Assembly: GCF_047722505.1 (NCBI RefSeq)
Contig: NZ_CP159814.1
Coordinates: forward strand, 682,001 to 746,000
Length of the DNA: 64,000 bases
Reading direction: 5' to 3'
From: Pelagibacter sp047722505
GTDB taxonomy: Bacteria; Pseudomonadota; Alphaproteobacteria; Pelagibacterales; Pelagibacteraceae
The stretch's first letter is position 1. Every line of letters begins with the position of its first letter. Below are positions 45,440 to 52,271 of this stretch, piece by piece. Made by a program: the position numbers and the translations under genes. The notes beneath the pieces were generated by a model. The model saw only the letters and a program-made list of their open reading frames with translations, was not told the DNA's origin and ran no database searches.

Positions 45440-45525
45440 TGGTGGAGGGGGAAAGATTCGAACTTTCGAAGGCCGAAGCCAACGGGTTTACAGCCCGCCC
45501 CATTTGACCGCTCTGGAACCCCTCC
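45440..45525 (-). tRNA. tRNA-Tyr (anticodon GTA)
   Basis: On the minus strand the acceptor GGAGGGG, the anticodon loop CTGTAAA, a long variable arm (GGCTTCGGCC core) and the T arm GTTCGAAT are clear; CCA is encoded. The class II variable arm and GTA identify tyrosine. The order Tyr-Gly-tuf parallels tyrU-glyT-tufB of enterobacteria. Confidence 0.97.
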
Positions 45526-45574
45526 TTTTTGGGGAAGTGTCCCCTTGTTCAATAAAGCTTCAAACAACAGCCGT

Positions 45575-45602
45575 TTTATATATTTTTATTATGCAATTGC
45601 AA
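45575..45602 (-). promoter_or_regulatory. Predicted promoter of the tRNA-Tyr/tRNA-Gly/tuf/secE/nusG block
   Basis: On the minus strand TTGCAA (45602-45597) and TATAAA (45580-45575) stand 16 bp apart, about 50 bp before tRNA-Tyr. It lies in the gap from the divergent rlmB gene, the only place where this block can start. Confidence 0.5.
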
Positions 45603-45656
45603 CACGAGATTTACTGTGAAAATTAAGGAAAATACGTATAAAACATAGATAATTTT

Positions 45657-46400
45657 ATGAATAAATCATCTTTTTTAATCGTTGGTCAACATGCTGTTAT
45701 TGAGGCTTTAAGAAACCCCAAAAGAAAGGTTTTAAAAGTTTTTTTAACTGAAGAAAGTAAGAAAAATATTCATAGAAAAAACCCAAAAAAGAATGTTCTT
45801 GAAGACGTTAAGGTTTATTTTAAATCCAAAAAGGAATTAGATAAGTATACTTCTAAAGATCAAATGATGCATGGTGGTTATATTGCAGAAGTGGAACATA
45901 TTGATCAACCTGATTTAAAAGAATTCATTAAAGGAAAAAACAAACTAACATTTGTTTGTATTGATGAGGTAACAGACCCTAGAAATATTGGATCATTAAT
46001 TAGAAGTGCCTCTTCATTTCATATAGATGGTTTGATTGTTAAAGAAAGACAGTTCCCCTCAGATAGTAAGCTTATGTATAAAGCTGCAAGCGGATGTATG
46101 GAACATATTAACATTTTTGAAGTAGCTAACATAAATTCTACACTTAAAAACTTAAGAGAGAAAAATTTTTGGGTTTATGGGTTTGATGCTAAAGGCGAGA
46201 AAGACTTTACAGATATAAAATGGGAAGGAAAAAATGTTCTTTTGTTTGGTTCTGAGGGTTTTGGTATGAGAGAACATACAGGTAAATATACAGATTTTTT
46301 AGTTAAGATTAACATTAATAAAGATGTAGAAAGCTTAAATATTTCAAATAGTGCAGCAATTGTGTTTCATCATTTGAGTTATTTGAAAAAAAATTCTTGA
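45657..46400 (+). CDS. rlmB: 23S rRNA 2'-O-ribose methyltransferase, RlmB/TrmH family
   Basis: SpoU-family enzymes methylate ribose 2'-OH using S-adenosylmethionine and a trefoil knot. The 247-residue protein starts with the RNA-binding substrate domain (GQHAVIEALRNPKRKV). It then shows DEVTDPRNIGSLIRSASSF (motif 1 near residue 103), LLFGSEGFGMRE (motif 2) and SLNISNSAAIVFHHL (motif 3). This matches RlmB (Gm2251) best; a tRNA target cannot be ruled out. A small hairpin (GATTTC/GAAATC, 46410-46427) separates it from tRNA-Thr. Confidence 0.88.
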   Translation: MNKSSFLIVGQHAVIEALRNPKRKVLKVFLTEESKKNIHRKNPKKNVLEDVKVYFKSKKELDKYTSKDQMMHGGYIAEVEHIDQPDLKEFIKGKNKLTFVCIDEVTDPRNIGSLIRSASSFHIDGLIVKERQFPSDSKLMYKAASGCMEHINIFEVANINSTLKNLREKNFWVYGFDAKGEKDFTDIKWEGKNVLLFGSEGFGMREHTGKYTDFLVKININKDVESLNISNSAAIVFHHLSYLKKNS

Positions 46401-46433
46401 TTAGTCTAAGATTTCTTAATAGAAATCGGTTAC

Positions 46434-46509
46434 GCCCTTGTAGCTCAGCTGGTAGAGCAATTGATTTGTAATCAATAGGTCCGCGGTTCGACTCCGTGCG
46501 GGGGCACCA
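46434..46509 (+). tRNA. tRNA-Thr (anticodon TGT)
   Basis: The acceptor GCCCTTG pairs with CGGGGGC, the D arm is GCTC/GAGC, the anticodon stem ATTGA/TCAAT encloses TTTGTAA, and the T arm contains GTTCGACT. CCA is encoded. The last 49 bases (46461-46509) recur exactly at 51133-51181, so this gene is the attachment site of the neighbouring element and is kept intact by it. Confidence 0.97.
46461..46509 (+). repeat. Left attachment site: 49 bp direct repeat inside tRNA-Thr
   Basis: This covers the anticodon arm, variable loop, T arm, 3' acceptor strand and CCA. It is identical to 51133-51181. Crossing over in the 3' half of a tRNA, with the duplicate restoring the gene, is the classic pattern of tyrosine-recombinase integration. 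Confidence 0.85.
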
Positions 46510-46933
46510 CACAATCCTTTACTTATTTCACTTTTTGAATCTTTAGAAAAAAATCTATAACAAAAAATAGTAGAACAAAGACTATACAAAGGAAGAAGAG
46601 AGAACTCTCTGTAGTCTTTTTGTAGTCTTTTGTTTTTAACCGATGATCCCGTTCGTAACAAAGATTTTTCTTACCCCTGATCCGTGATTAAAGTTCCCGT
46701 TGCCTGTTGCTTTGTGGGGTAGCTTGGTTCAGGGCACCGGGCTGAGGGAAGAACACTAAATTCAAAAATGTGAGTAAAACACTCTATGTAGTCATATTAT
46801 GATTATGAAAATTACAGTTTTTGCATAAGAGCAGTAGGTTTTAAAGTTGAAATATTAATATTGAATTAAAAGTATTTAAAATCTATTTATGTAGATAGAA
46901 TTTATTTTTATTAAATAATTTTTAATTAAATCA
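46510..46933. other. Non-coding left arm of the island, with a GC-rich structured patch
   Basis: No convincing gene lies here. It holds a 22 bp repeat (two TGTAGTCTTTT units, 46610-46631), a further lone TGTAGTC at 46787, and a patch at 46640-46757 whose GC content is clearly higher than its surroundings. In the patch CCCTGATCC (46675-46683) can pair with GGTTCAGGG (46726-46734) at eight of nine positions. This suggests an RNA or DNA structure, but I recognise no known RNA family. The last 130 bp are AT-rich and would hold the promoter of the cargo genes. Confidence 0.5.
46610..46631 (+). repeat. 22 bp repeat, left copy (two 11 bp TGTAGTCTTTT units)
   Basis: The 22 bases are identical to 51037-51058 at the other end of the island and in the same orientation. 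Each copy is itself a tandem of one 11 bp unit. They are likely recombinase arm-binding sites; this is inference from position and symmetry. Confidence 0.7.
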
Positions 46934-47323
46934 ATGGACTTAAAAAATAATAAAATTTCATCAAATAGAAACTTCGGAGTGGTTTTTTTTATATTTTTTA
47001 TGATCATCTCTTTATTTCCATTATTTAAAGATGGCAATGTTAGAGTTTGGGCAGTAGTTGTAGCTATAATTTTCTTAATTTTAGGCCTCTTGAATTCATC
47101 ATTGTTATCCCCTTTAAATAAAATTTGGTTTAAATTTGGAATTATGTTAGGAAACTTTATATCACCCATTGTTATGGGCTTGGTCTTTTTTATCGTGGTA
47201 ACTCCAACTTCTCTTATAATGAGGGTATTTGGTAAAGATTTACTTAATCTAAAAAAAAATAATAAAAAATCTTATTGGATTGAAAAAACGCCAATCAAGA
47301 GTAAAATGAAAAATCAGTTTTAA
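46934..47323 (+). CDS. SxtJ-like membrane protein
   Basis: The 129-residue product has an N-terminal span (about 14-34), two more hydrophobic spans (about 38-55 and 66-90, the latter possibly two), and a basic tail. The core LNKIWFKFGIMLGNFISPIVMG and the final TPTSLIMRVFGKDLL are what I know from SxtJ-family proteins, which are encoded beside carbamoyltransferases in many bacteria. The family's biochemical role is unknown. It is the first cargo gene; the DUF5989 gene follows after 3 bp. Confidence 0.75.
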   Translation: MDLKNNKISSNRNFGVVFFIFFMIISLFPLFKDGNVRVWAVVVAIIFLILGLLNSSLLSPLNKIWFKFGIMLGNFISPIVMGLVFFIVVTPTSLIMRVFGKDLLNLKKNNKKSYWIEKTPIKSKMKNQF

Positions 47324-47326
47324 ATA

Positions 47327-47476
47327 ATGAGTTTTTTAATAGAATTTTTGGAATTTTTAAAAGTTAGAAAAAAATATTGGTTACTACCAATACTAATAGT
47401 TTTAGTTTTTTTTGGTGGACTAATAATTTTAAGCCAAGGTTCAGCGATAGCTCCTTTTATTTATACAATTTTTTAG
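47327..47476 (+). CDS. DUF5989/SxtK-like small membrane protein, 49 aa
   Basis: The frame encodes a charged N-terminal helix (SFLIEFLEFLKVRKKYWLLP), one membrane span of about 20 residues, and the ending SQGSAIAPFIYTIF. The FLKVRKKYWLLP start and the GSAIAPFIYT end are the hallmarks of the small DUF5989 family, which accompanies SxtJ and NodU-type carbamoyltransferases. Its stop overlaps the GTG start of the carbamoyltransferase by one base (TAGTG), so translation is coupled. Function unknown. Confidence 0.8.
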   Translation: MSFLIEFLEFLKVRKKYWLLPILIVLVFFGGLIILSQGSAIAPFIYTIF

Positions 47477-49314
47477 TGAATGTTATTTTAGGTATATCTG
47501 CATTTTACCATGATAGTGCTGCAACCATTTTAGTTGATGGAAAAATTTTAGCTGCAGCTCAAGAAGAAAGATTTACTAGAATAAAACATGATTATAGTTA
47601 TCCATTTAATGCTATAGAATTTGTTTTAGATTATTCAAATCTGAAACTAAGTGATATTGATCAAATTATTTTTTTTGAAAAACCTTTTTTAAAATTTGAA
47701 AGATTGCTTGAAACCTATGTCGCTTTTGCTCCAAGAGGATTTAAATCATTCTGCAAAGCAATGCCAATATGGCTGAGGGATAAACTTTTTCAAAAAAAAA
47801 TGTTGTTTAACGAACTCAAAAGACATGATGAAAAATTTACTGATGATAATAAAATTTTTTTTTCTGATCACCATTTAAGTCATGCAGCTAGTGCCTTTTT
47901 TCCATCCCCTTTTGAAGAAGCAATTGTTCTAACAGCTGACGGAGTTGGGGAATGGGCAACAACAACTGTTGCTATTGGCAGTGGAAACAATCTTGACATT
48001 AAAAAAGAGATTCACTTTCCACATTCTCTTGGGTTGTTGTATTCAACTTTTACTTACTATGCTGGATTTAAAGTAAATAGTGGAGAATATAAATTAATGG
48101 GCCTAGCACCTTATGGAACTCCTAAATATGAAAATTTAATAAAAAATGAGCTGATAGATATAAAAGAAGACGGAACTTTTCGTTTGAATCAATCATATTT
48201 TAATTATGCCACTGGATTAACTATGACAAATCAGAAATTTCATAATTTGTTTGGACAAAAACCTAGAAACTCTAAGAAGGATGAAATTAAACAATTTCAT
48301 ATGGATATAGCTGCATCCATTCAAAAGGTTACTGAAGATATAATGATAAAATTAGCTAGATCTTTAAAAAATGAATTTAAAATTTCAAATTTATGTTTAG
48401 CAGGTGGTGTTGCGCTTAATTGTGTAGCTAATGGAAAAATACTTAAGGAAAATATTTTTGATAATATTTGGGTACAACCGGCTGCCGGAGATGCTGGTGG
48501 TTCTTTAGGTGCTGCATTAGCTTTATGGCATATAGAACAAAAAAAACCACGTAAAGTTTGTTTGGATGATGATATGAATGGATCCTTTTTAGGTCCTGAA
48601 TATACTCAAGAAAAAATAGAAGAAGAACTTAATAAATTAGGTGCTATTTTTTCAACAATGAAGGAAGGTGAATTAATTCAAAAGACTGCAGAAGAATTAT
48701 CAAAAGAAAAAATTATAGGTTGGTTTCAAGGTAGAATGGAATTTGGGCCTAGGGCCCTTGGAAATAGGTCAATTCTTGGTGATCCAAGATCTTCAACAAT
48801 GCAAAAAAATTTAAATTTAAAAATTAAGTACCGAGAAAGTTTTAGACCATTTGCTCCATCTATTTTAAAAAATGATTTGACAGAGTGGTTTGATTTAAAT
48901 GTTGAGAGTCCTTACATGTTAATGGTTGCAAATTTAAATTCAAAAAAAATTACTAAGATGAGTAATGATGAGGAAAAATTATTTGGTATTGATAAATTAA
49001 ATATTAAAAGATCAGAAATTCCTGCAGTGACACATGTGGATTATTCATCTAGAATTCAAACTGTCAAAAAAAAAACAAATAATAGATATTTTAAATTGAT
49101 AAATGAATTTAAATCAATAACAGGATGTCCTGTAATCGTAAATACATCTTTTAATGTCAGAGGAGAACCTATTGTTAATAGCCCTATGGATGCTTTTAAT
49201 TGCTTTATGGGAACTGAACTAGACATATTGGTAATTGGAAATTGTTTTTTAGATAAAAAAGTTCAAAATAAAAATTTAATTAAAAATTATTTAAAAGAAT
49301 TTGAGCTTGACTGA
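47476..49314 (+). CDS. NodU/CmcH-family O-carbamoyltransferase
   Basis: I start it at GTG 47476 (612 residues): NVILGISAFYHDSAA is the family's normal opening. The 33 codons upstream in frame are the out-of-frame image of the DUF5989 gene. The N-terminal Kae1-like domain carries the metal site DHHLSHAASAFF and ADGVGEW; the C-terminal YrdC-independent domain has GWFQGRMEFGPRALGNRSILGDPR-type sequence. Such enzymes (NodU, TobZ, CmcH, SxtI) form carbamoyl-adenylate from carbamoyl phosphate and ATP and carbamoylate a hydroxyl of a sugar or natural product. The acceptor here is unknown. Confidence 0.9.
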   Translation: MNVILGISAFYHDSAATILVDGKILAAAQEERFTRIKHDYSYPFNAIEFVLDYSNLKLSDIDQIIFFEKPFLKFERLLETYVAFAPRGFKSFCKAMPIWLRDKLFQKKMLFNELKRHDEKFTDDNKIFFSDHHLSHAASAFFPSPFEEAIVLTADGVGEWATTTVAIGSGNNLDIKKEIHFPHSLGLLYSTFTYYAGFKVNSGEYKLMGLAPYGTPKYENLIKNELIDIKEDGTFRLNQSYFNYATGLTMTNQKFHNLFGQKPRNSKKDEIKQFHMDIAASIQKVTEDIMIKLARSLKNEFKISNLCLAGGVALNCVANGKILKENIFDNIWVQPAAGDAGGSLGAALALWHIEQKKPRKVCLDDDMNGSFLGPEYTQEKIEEELNKLGAIFSTMKEGELIQKTAEELSKEKIIGWFQGRMEFGPRALGNRSILGDPRSSTMQKNLNLKIKYRESFRPFAPSILKNDLTEWFDLNVESPYMLMVANLNSKKITKMSNDEEKLFGIDKLNIKRSEIPAVTHVDYSSRIQTVKKKTNNRYFKLINEFKSITGCPVIVNTSFNVRGEPIVNSPMDAFNCFMGTELDILVIGNCFLDKKVQNKNLIKNYLKEFELD

Positions 49315-49315
49315 A

Positions 49316-49477
49316 ATGAATAGAGAAAATGCCAGTAAACTGTGGCCTTTGATGCAGGAAGTGAGGCTTTATTTTCTTTGGTACTTTCTATTTGCTTCAC
49401 CAAATTATACAAAATATTTTTTTTTAAAATTTAAACAATTTTTTTCTATCTTTAGGGTTAAAGATCATTTTTTATAA
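49316..49477 (+). CDS. Possible 53-codon gene at the end of the carbamoyltransferase cassette
   Basis: An ATG one base after the carbamoyltransferase stop opens 53 codons (MNRENASKLWPLMQEVRLYF at the start) rich in Phe, Leu and Lys, with one weakly hydrophobic stretch. It ends 13 bp inside the convergent SGNH gene. The tight spacing suggests a fourth co-translated gene, and the sequence looks protein-like in the first half. I know no family for it, so it could still be chance. Confidence 0.45.
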   Translation: MNRENASKLWPLMQEVRLYFLWYFLFASPNYTKYFFLKFKQFFSIFRVKDHFL

Positions 49478-50886
49478 ATTTGATCTATTATTATTTTAGA
49501 GACTTCATAATAACCTTTTTCATTATAATGCCCCCCAATTTCAAATGGGAAAAAAGACTTCGGATTATCAGAATTTTTAAATAATTTTGAAAAAATATCT
49601 ATTACTTTAATATTATTTTTTTTTAAATTTTTAAGTAAATATTCGTACTCCTCTTTTTTATAATTTGAATCTTCAGAACGTGAAAACGATGGCAAATAAA
49701 CAAAATAAAAATCACCACCCAAAGTCTTAACTTTTTCATTTGAATTTTTTACAATATCTATCAACATGTCTAAATTCTTAGAATTTATGTTTTTTTTATT
49801 TTTTATTTTTTTTTGGTCGTTAAAAATTAAATTTCTTAAATTGTATAATTTTAAATTATGTAATCCAAAAGTATTTTTTAGTTGACTATGAAAAACAATT
49901 CTATCTTTATATTCAGAGCTTAAATATTCTTTAACTTTTGTTTCCAAATAAAATTTTAATATCTTATTAATTTCTTCATTAGAGTTTAAAAGATTTTGTG
50001 TAAAATTTTCATCTATCAAATAATTATTTAATACTTCATTTTTTTTTTCGGAAGCTAAATCACTTAAATCGTTCAATTCTGAATAAGTCCACAAAACTTT
50101 TGAAGGTTTTAAACTTATGCCGTATTCTCTTAATGTTGCATATTGTATAAGCGGACCAGTGCTCCCTATGGCTAAATTTACAACATTTCTATTTGTAATT
50201 TCTCTTATTTTGCTTCCAATATCTTTGCCTTCACTTACGCATGCTCCGTGAGCAAATGAGTCACCAAGAATTATTATTTCAATGTTCTCCTCATCCCATA
50301 CCTTGTCAGGGTTTCTGAAGCCATGTCTGTCAGTCTTAAAAATATTATACATTCCATTTTCATTACAATCTATATTTTGCATATTTGAAATATTTGATAA
50401 TGGAAAAAGATCTTTCCCAAAATTTTTTTTAATAAAATTATTTCGAGTCCAATTTAATGGATGTATAAGAGGTGCAATTTCACGAACTTTTCTTTCATCA
50501 AAAAATAGCTCAAACTTTGTTCTTTTGTCATATGTACTTATATCAAATTTAGTTTTATCAATCTGCTTAATTCTATGTTCTACATTTCCTCTTGAGCTGA
50601 TAATTTCTTTATTTTTTAAAAATAAATATACTTCTGCAAGATAGAATGAAAATATGAAAGACATTAAAATAATAAAACAATATGTTTTGACATAATAGTT
50701 TTGGAATCTAATTATTAAAAATAAAATAATTAAAGTAAAAAATATTATAAAATATGGCTTATAGTATAGTCTCTCACTGCCACTATTTAGTAATTCAGAT
50801 TTATAAATGACAAATAATAAAAGAAGTACAGAAATAAAAATTAATAAATTGAATGATAAATTTAATATTTTTTTATTTTTAAACAT
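49465..50886 (-). CDS. Membrane-anchored SGNH/GDSL-hydrolase-like protein
   Basis: The 473-residue protein has three N-terminal hydrophobic spans (about 10-28, 44-60 and 68-90). A DRHGFRNPD stretch (near 186) precedes the SGNH block I serine in ILGDSFAHGAC (Ser210). The C-terminal block with GGHYNEKGYYEVSKII supplies the histidine (the usual DxxH aspartate is not obvious). SGNH proteins of this layout add or remove acyl or acetyl groups on glycans; a GDSL lipase (SxtL) also accompanies SxtI-SxtJ-SxtK in saxitoxin clusters. It converges on the carbamoyltransferase genes. Catalysis is inferred, the substrate is unknown. Confidence 0.75.
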   Translation of the reverse strand: MFKNKKILNLSFNLLIFISVLLLLFVIYKSELLNSGSERLYYKPYFIIFFTLIILFLIIRFQNYYVKTYCFIILMSFIFSFYLAEVYLFLKNKEIISSRGNVEHRIKQIDKTKFDISTYDKRTKFELFFDERKVREIAPLIHPLNWTRNNFIKKNFGKDLFPLSNISNMQNIDCNENGMYNIFKTDRHGFRNPDKVWDEENIEIIILGDSFAHGACVSEGKDIGSKIREITNRNVVNLAIGSTGPLIQYATLREYGISLKPSKVLWTYSELNDLSDLASEKKNEVLNNYLIDENFTQNLLNSNEEINKILKFYLETKVKEYLSSEYKDRIVFHSQLKNTFGLHNLKLYNLRNLIFNDQKKIKNKKNINSKNLDMLIDIVKNSNEKVKTLGGDFYFVYLPSFSRSEDSNYKKEEYEYLLKNLKKNNIKVIDIFSKLFKNSDNPKSFFPFEIGGHYNEKGYYEVSKIIIDQIYKK

Positions 50887-51036
50887 TTATAGCAAAAATC
50901 TATCATGAAAATTATATATTAGATATATGTGGGCTTAAATTTACTAAAGCTATAAAAGCAATTAGCGGCTAAAATCTTTTTCATGAACCAAGACCCTACC
51001 AAACCTCTAATCAGGTGTCTAGGTGATGGAATTATG

Positions 51037-51058
51037 TGTAGTCTTTTTGTAGTCTTTT
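51037..51058 (+). repeat. 22 bp repeat, right copy
   Basis: It is identical and parallel to 46610-46631. It lies in the roughly 250 bp non-coding right arm of the island (50887-51132), which holds no other feature I can support. Confidence 0.7.
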
Positions 51059-51132
51059 ATTTTCAAGTCTGTTGACGCGACTCCAAAAGTAAGTAGTATC
51101 AATAGTAAATGAAAGGAAATCTGATTAGCTTG

Positions 51133-51181
51133 TTGATTTGTAATCAATAGGTCCGCGGTTCGACTCCGTGCGGGGGCACCA
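51133..51181 (+). repeat. Right attachment site: duplicated 3' part of tRNA-Thr
   Basis: This is an exact 49 bp copy of 46461-46509, from within the anticodon stem to CCA. The tRNA 5' half is missing, so it is not a gene. It ends five bases before the stop of the NAD kinase gene. Confidence 0.85.
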
Positions 51182-51185
51182 TCAC

Positions 51186-51965
51186 TTAATTATTTGAAGT
51201 TTCTTTTCGTGTTTGTTCAATCTTTATTTTTTTATAAAGACTATTATTTTTATCATACAATAATTCAAATCTAATTTTCTTATTAGCTTGAATTTTAATA
51301 ATCTTTGCATTTCTTACTTCAAAATTATCTGCAACTGCACTAATAGGTCTTTTACTTGTATCTAAATTTTTTATTAAAATTTTAGATTTATCACTAACAA
51401 TTGTACCCTTCCACCTTCTAGGTCTAAAAGGACTAATGGGTGTAACTGCCAGCTTTCTTGAATCTAAATTTAAAATTGGTCCGTGTGCTGATAAATTATA
51501 GGCTGTACTACCTGCTGGTGTTGAAACTAAAACACCATCAGAGATAAGATTTTTAATAATATTTTTCTTATTAGCGGTAATAGAAATTGATGATGCCTGC
51601 TTACTTTGTCTTAATATTGACACCTCATTAATAGCTATTGATTTTTTTGTTTGGTTATTTTTATTAGTGACAGTCATTTGTAGAGGATAAATTTTTATAC
51701 TGTTGGAGATATTCAAATTTTTAATAATATTTTCATTAGAAAACTTATTCATCAAAAACCCATAGTTTCCAGAATTAATTCCATAGAAAGGTTTTTTATA
51801 TTTGTGTAATTTTTTTAAAGTTTGAAGCATGAAACCATCTCCACCTAAAACAATTATTATGTTGGATTTTCTTAAAGATGTAATGTTAATTTTTTTAATT
51901 AAAATTGATTTAATCTTTAAAGAAGCTTTTGTTTTATCAAATACTAAATATATTTTATCTCTCAT
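51186..51965 (-). CDS. nadK: NAD kinase
   Basis: The enzyme makes NADP+ from NAD+ and ATP. The 259-residue product has the GGDG motif (residues 41-44), GINSGNYGFLMN near 74 and the substrate loop STPAGSTAYNLSAHGPI near 147, the three family signatures. The sequence is Lys/Ile/Asn-rich. Its 3' end touches the island's right attachment site, and tRNA-Leu lies directly upstream. Confidence 0.93.
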   Translation of the reverse strand: MRDKIYLVFDKTKASLKIKSILIKKINITSLRKSNIIIVLGGDGFMLQTLKKLHKYKKPFYGINSGNYGFLMNKFSNENIIKNLNISNSIKIYPLQMTVTNKNNQTKKSIAINEVSILRQSKQASSISITANKKNIIKNLISDGVLVSTPAGSTAYNLSAHGPILNLDSRKLAVTPISPFRPRRWKGTIVSDKSKILIKNLDTSKRPISAVADNFEVRNAKIIKIQANKKIRFELLYDKNNSLYKKIKIEQTRKETSNN

Positions 51966-51969
51966 TTAG

Positions 51970-52054
51970 TGGTGCCCTCGGCCAGACTCGAACTGGCACT
52001 CCAAAAAGGCACGGATTTTAAGTCCGTTGTGTCTACCAATTTCACCACGAGGGC
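51970..52054 (-). tRNA. tRNA-Leu (anticodon TAA)
   Basis: On the minus strand GCCCTCG pairs with CGAGGGC, the anticodon stem ACGGA/TCCGT encloses CTTAAAA, a long variable arm follows, and the T arm contains GTTCGAGT; CCA is encoded. A decayed copy of its central part lies at 970-994. Confidence 0.97.
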
Positions 52055-52070
52055 TCCTAGATTTTGCATT

Positions 52071-52098
52071 GTTATATATGTATTTATTTATAACTCAA
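52071..52098 (-). promoter_or_regulatory. Predicted promoter of tRNA-Leu
   Basis: On the minus strand TTGAGT (52098-52093) and TATAAC (52076-52071) are 16 bp apart, with the -10 box 16 bp before the mature 5' end. Confidence 0.5.
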
Positions 52099-52218
52099 GT
52101 CATCAAACAACTGCAAGTTTATCTTTATGTAACTGGTAACCAACTTTATCTATCAAGAACATCTAATCGAAAGTTGAATAAGTTTTAATTTTAAAAGTCT
52201 AAACAACTTTCTTAGTGC

Positions 52219-52238
52219 AAAAAAAGTACCCCTACTTT
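52219..52238 (-). terminator. Predicted Rho-independent terminator of nrdAB
   Basis: Read on the minus strand, the stem AAAGTA/TACTTT closes a GGGG loop and runs into seven T residues, 34 bp beyond the nrdB stop. The stem is only six AU-rich pairs, so it may be weak. Confidence 0.45.
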
Positions 52239-52271
52239 AATTCATGTAGTAAGTAAAATTTTCAACTTTTT

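Larger units (their letters stand above)
46461..51181. mobile_element. 4.7 kb integrated island at tRNA-Thr, no integrase
   Basis: A perfect 49 bp direct repeat of the tRNA-Thr 3' end flanks about 4.67 kb. Inside each end lies the same 22 bp repeat (46610-46631 and 51037-51058) in the same orientation, at 100 and 74 bp from the tRNA core, as expected of arm sites for a tyrosine recombinase. Cargo: SxtJ-like, DUF5989/SxtK-like, carbamoyltransferase, a 53-codon ORF and a convergent SGNH protein gene. No integrase, excisionase or replication gene is visible, so it is either a decayed island or a satellite moved in trans. The outer neighbours, rlmB and NAD kinase, are core genes. Confidence 0.8.

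Noticed and set aside
45531..45544. Hairpin GGGGAAGTGTCCCC beside tRNA-Tyr as a terminator
   Set aside because: On the minus strand it precedes the tRNA and is followed by A residues, and on the plus strand no T-run follows.
45320..45619. Plus-strand frames across 45320-45626 (for example MERVKRIELLHPAWKASVLP)
   Set aside because: They are antisense readings of tRNA-Gly and tRNA-Tyr.
46416..46661. An 81-codon minus-strand frame containing GAPARSRTADLLITNQLLYQ
   Set aside because: It is the antisense reading of tRNA-Thr, a well-known false gene product in annotations, and has no start signal.
46640..46757. GC-rich patch as tmRNA, RNase P RNA, 6S or SRP RNA
   Set aside because: None of the conserved core words of these RNAs that I know are present; it is kept only as an unexplained structured segment.
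47377..47475. The 33-codon upstream extension of the carbamoyltransferase frame
   Set aside because: It is out of frame with, and fully covered by, the DUF5989 gene; family alignment begins at NVILGISAF.
46934..50886. Saxitoxin biosynthesis cluster
   Set aside because: Only the carbamoyltransferase accessory set is shared; no polyketide synthase-like sxtA, amidinotransferase or other pathway genes are present.
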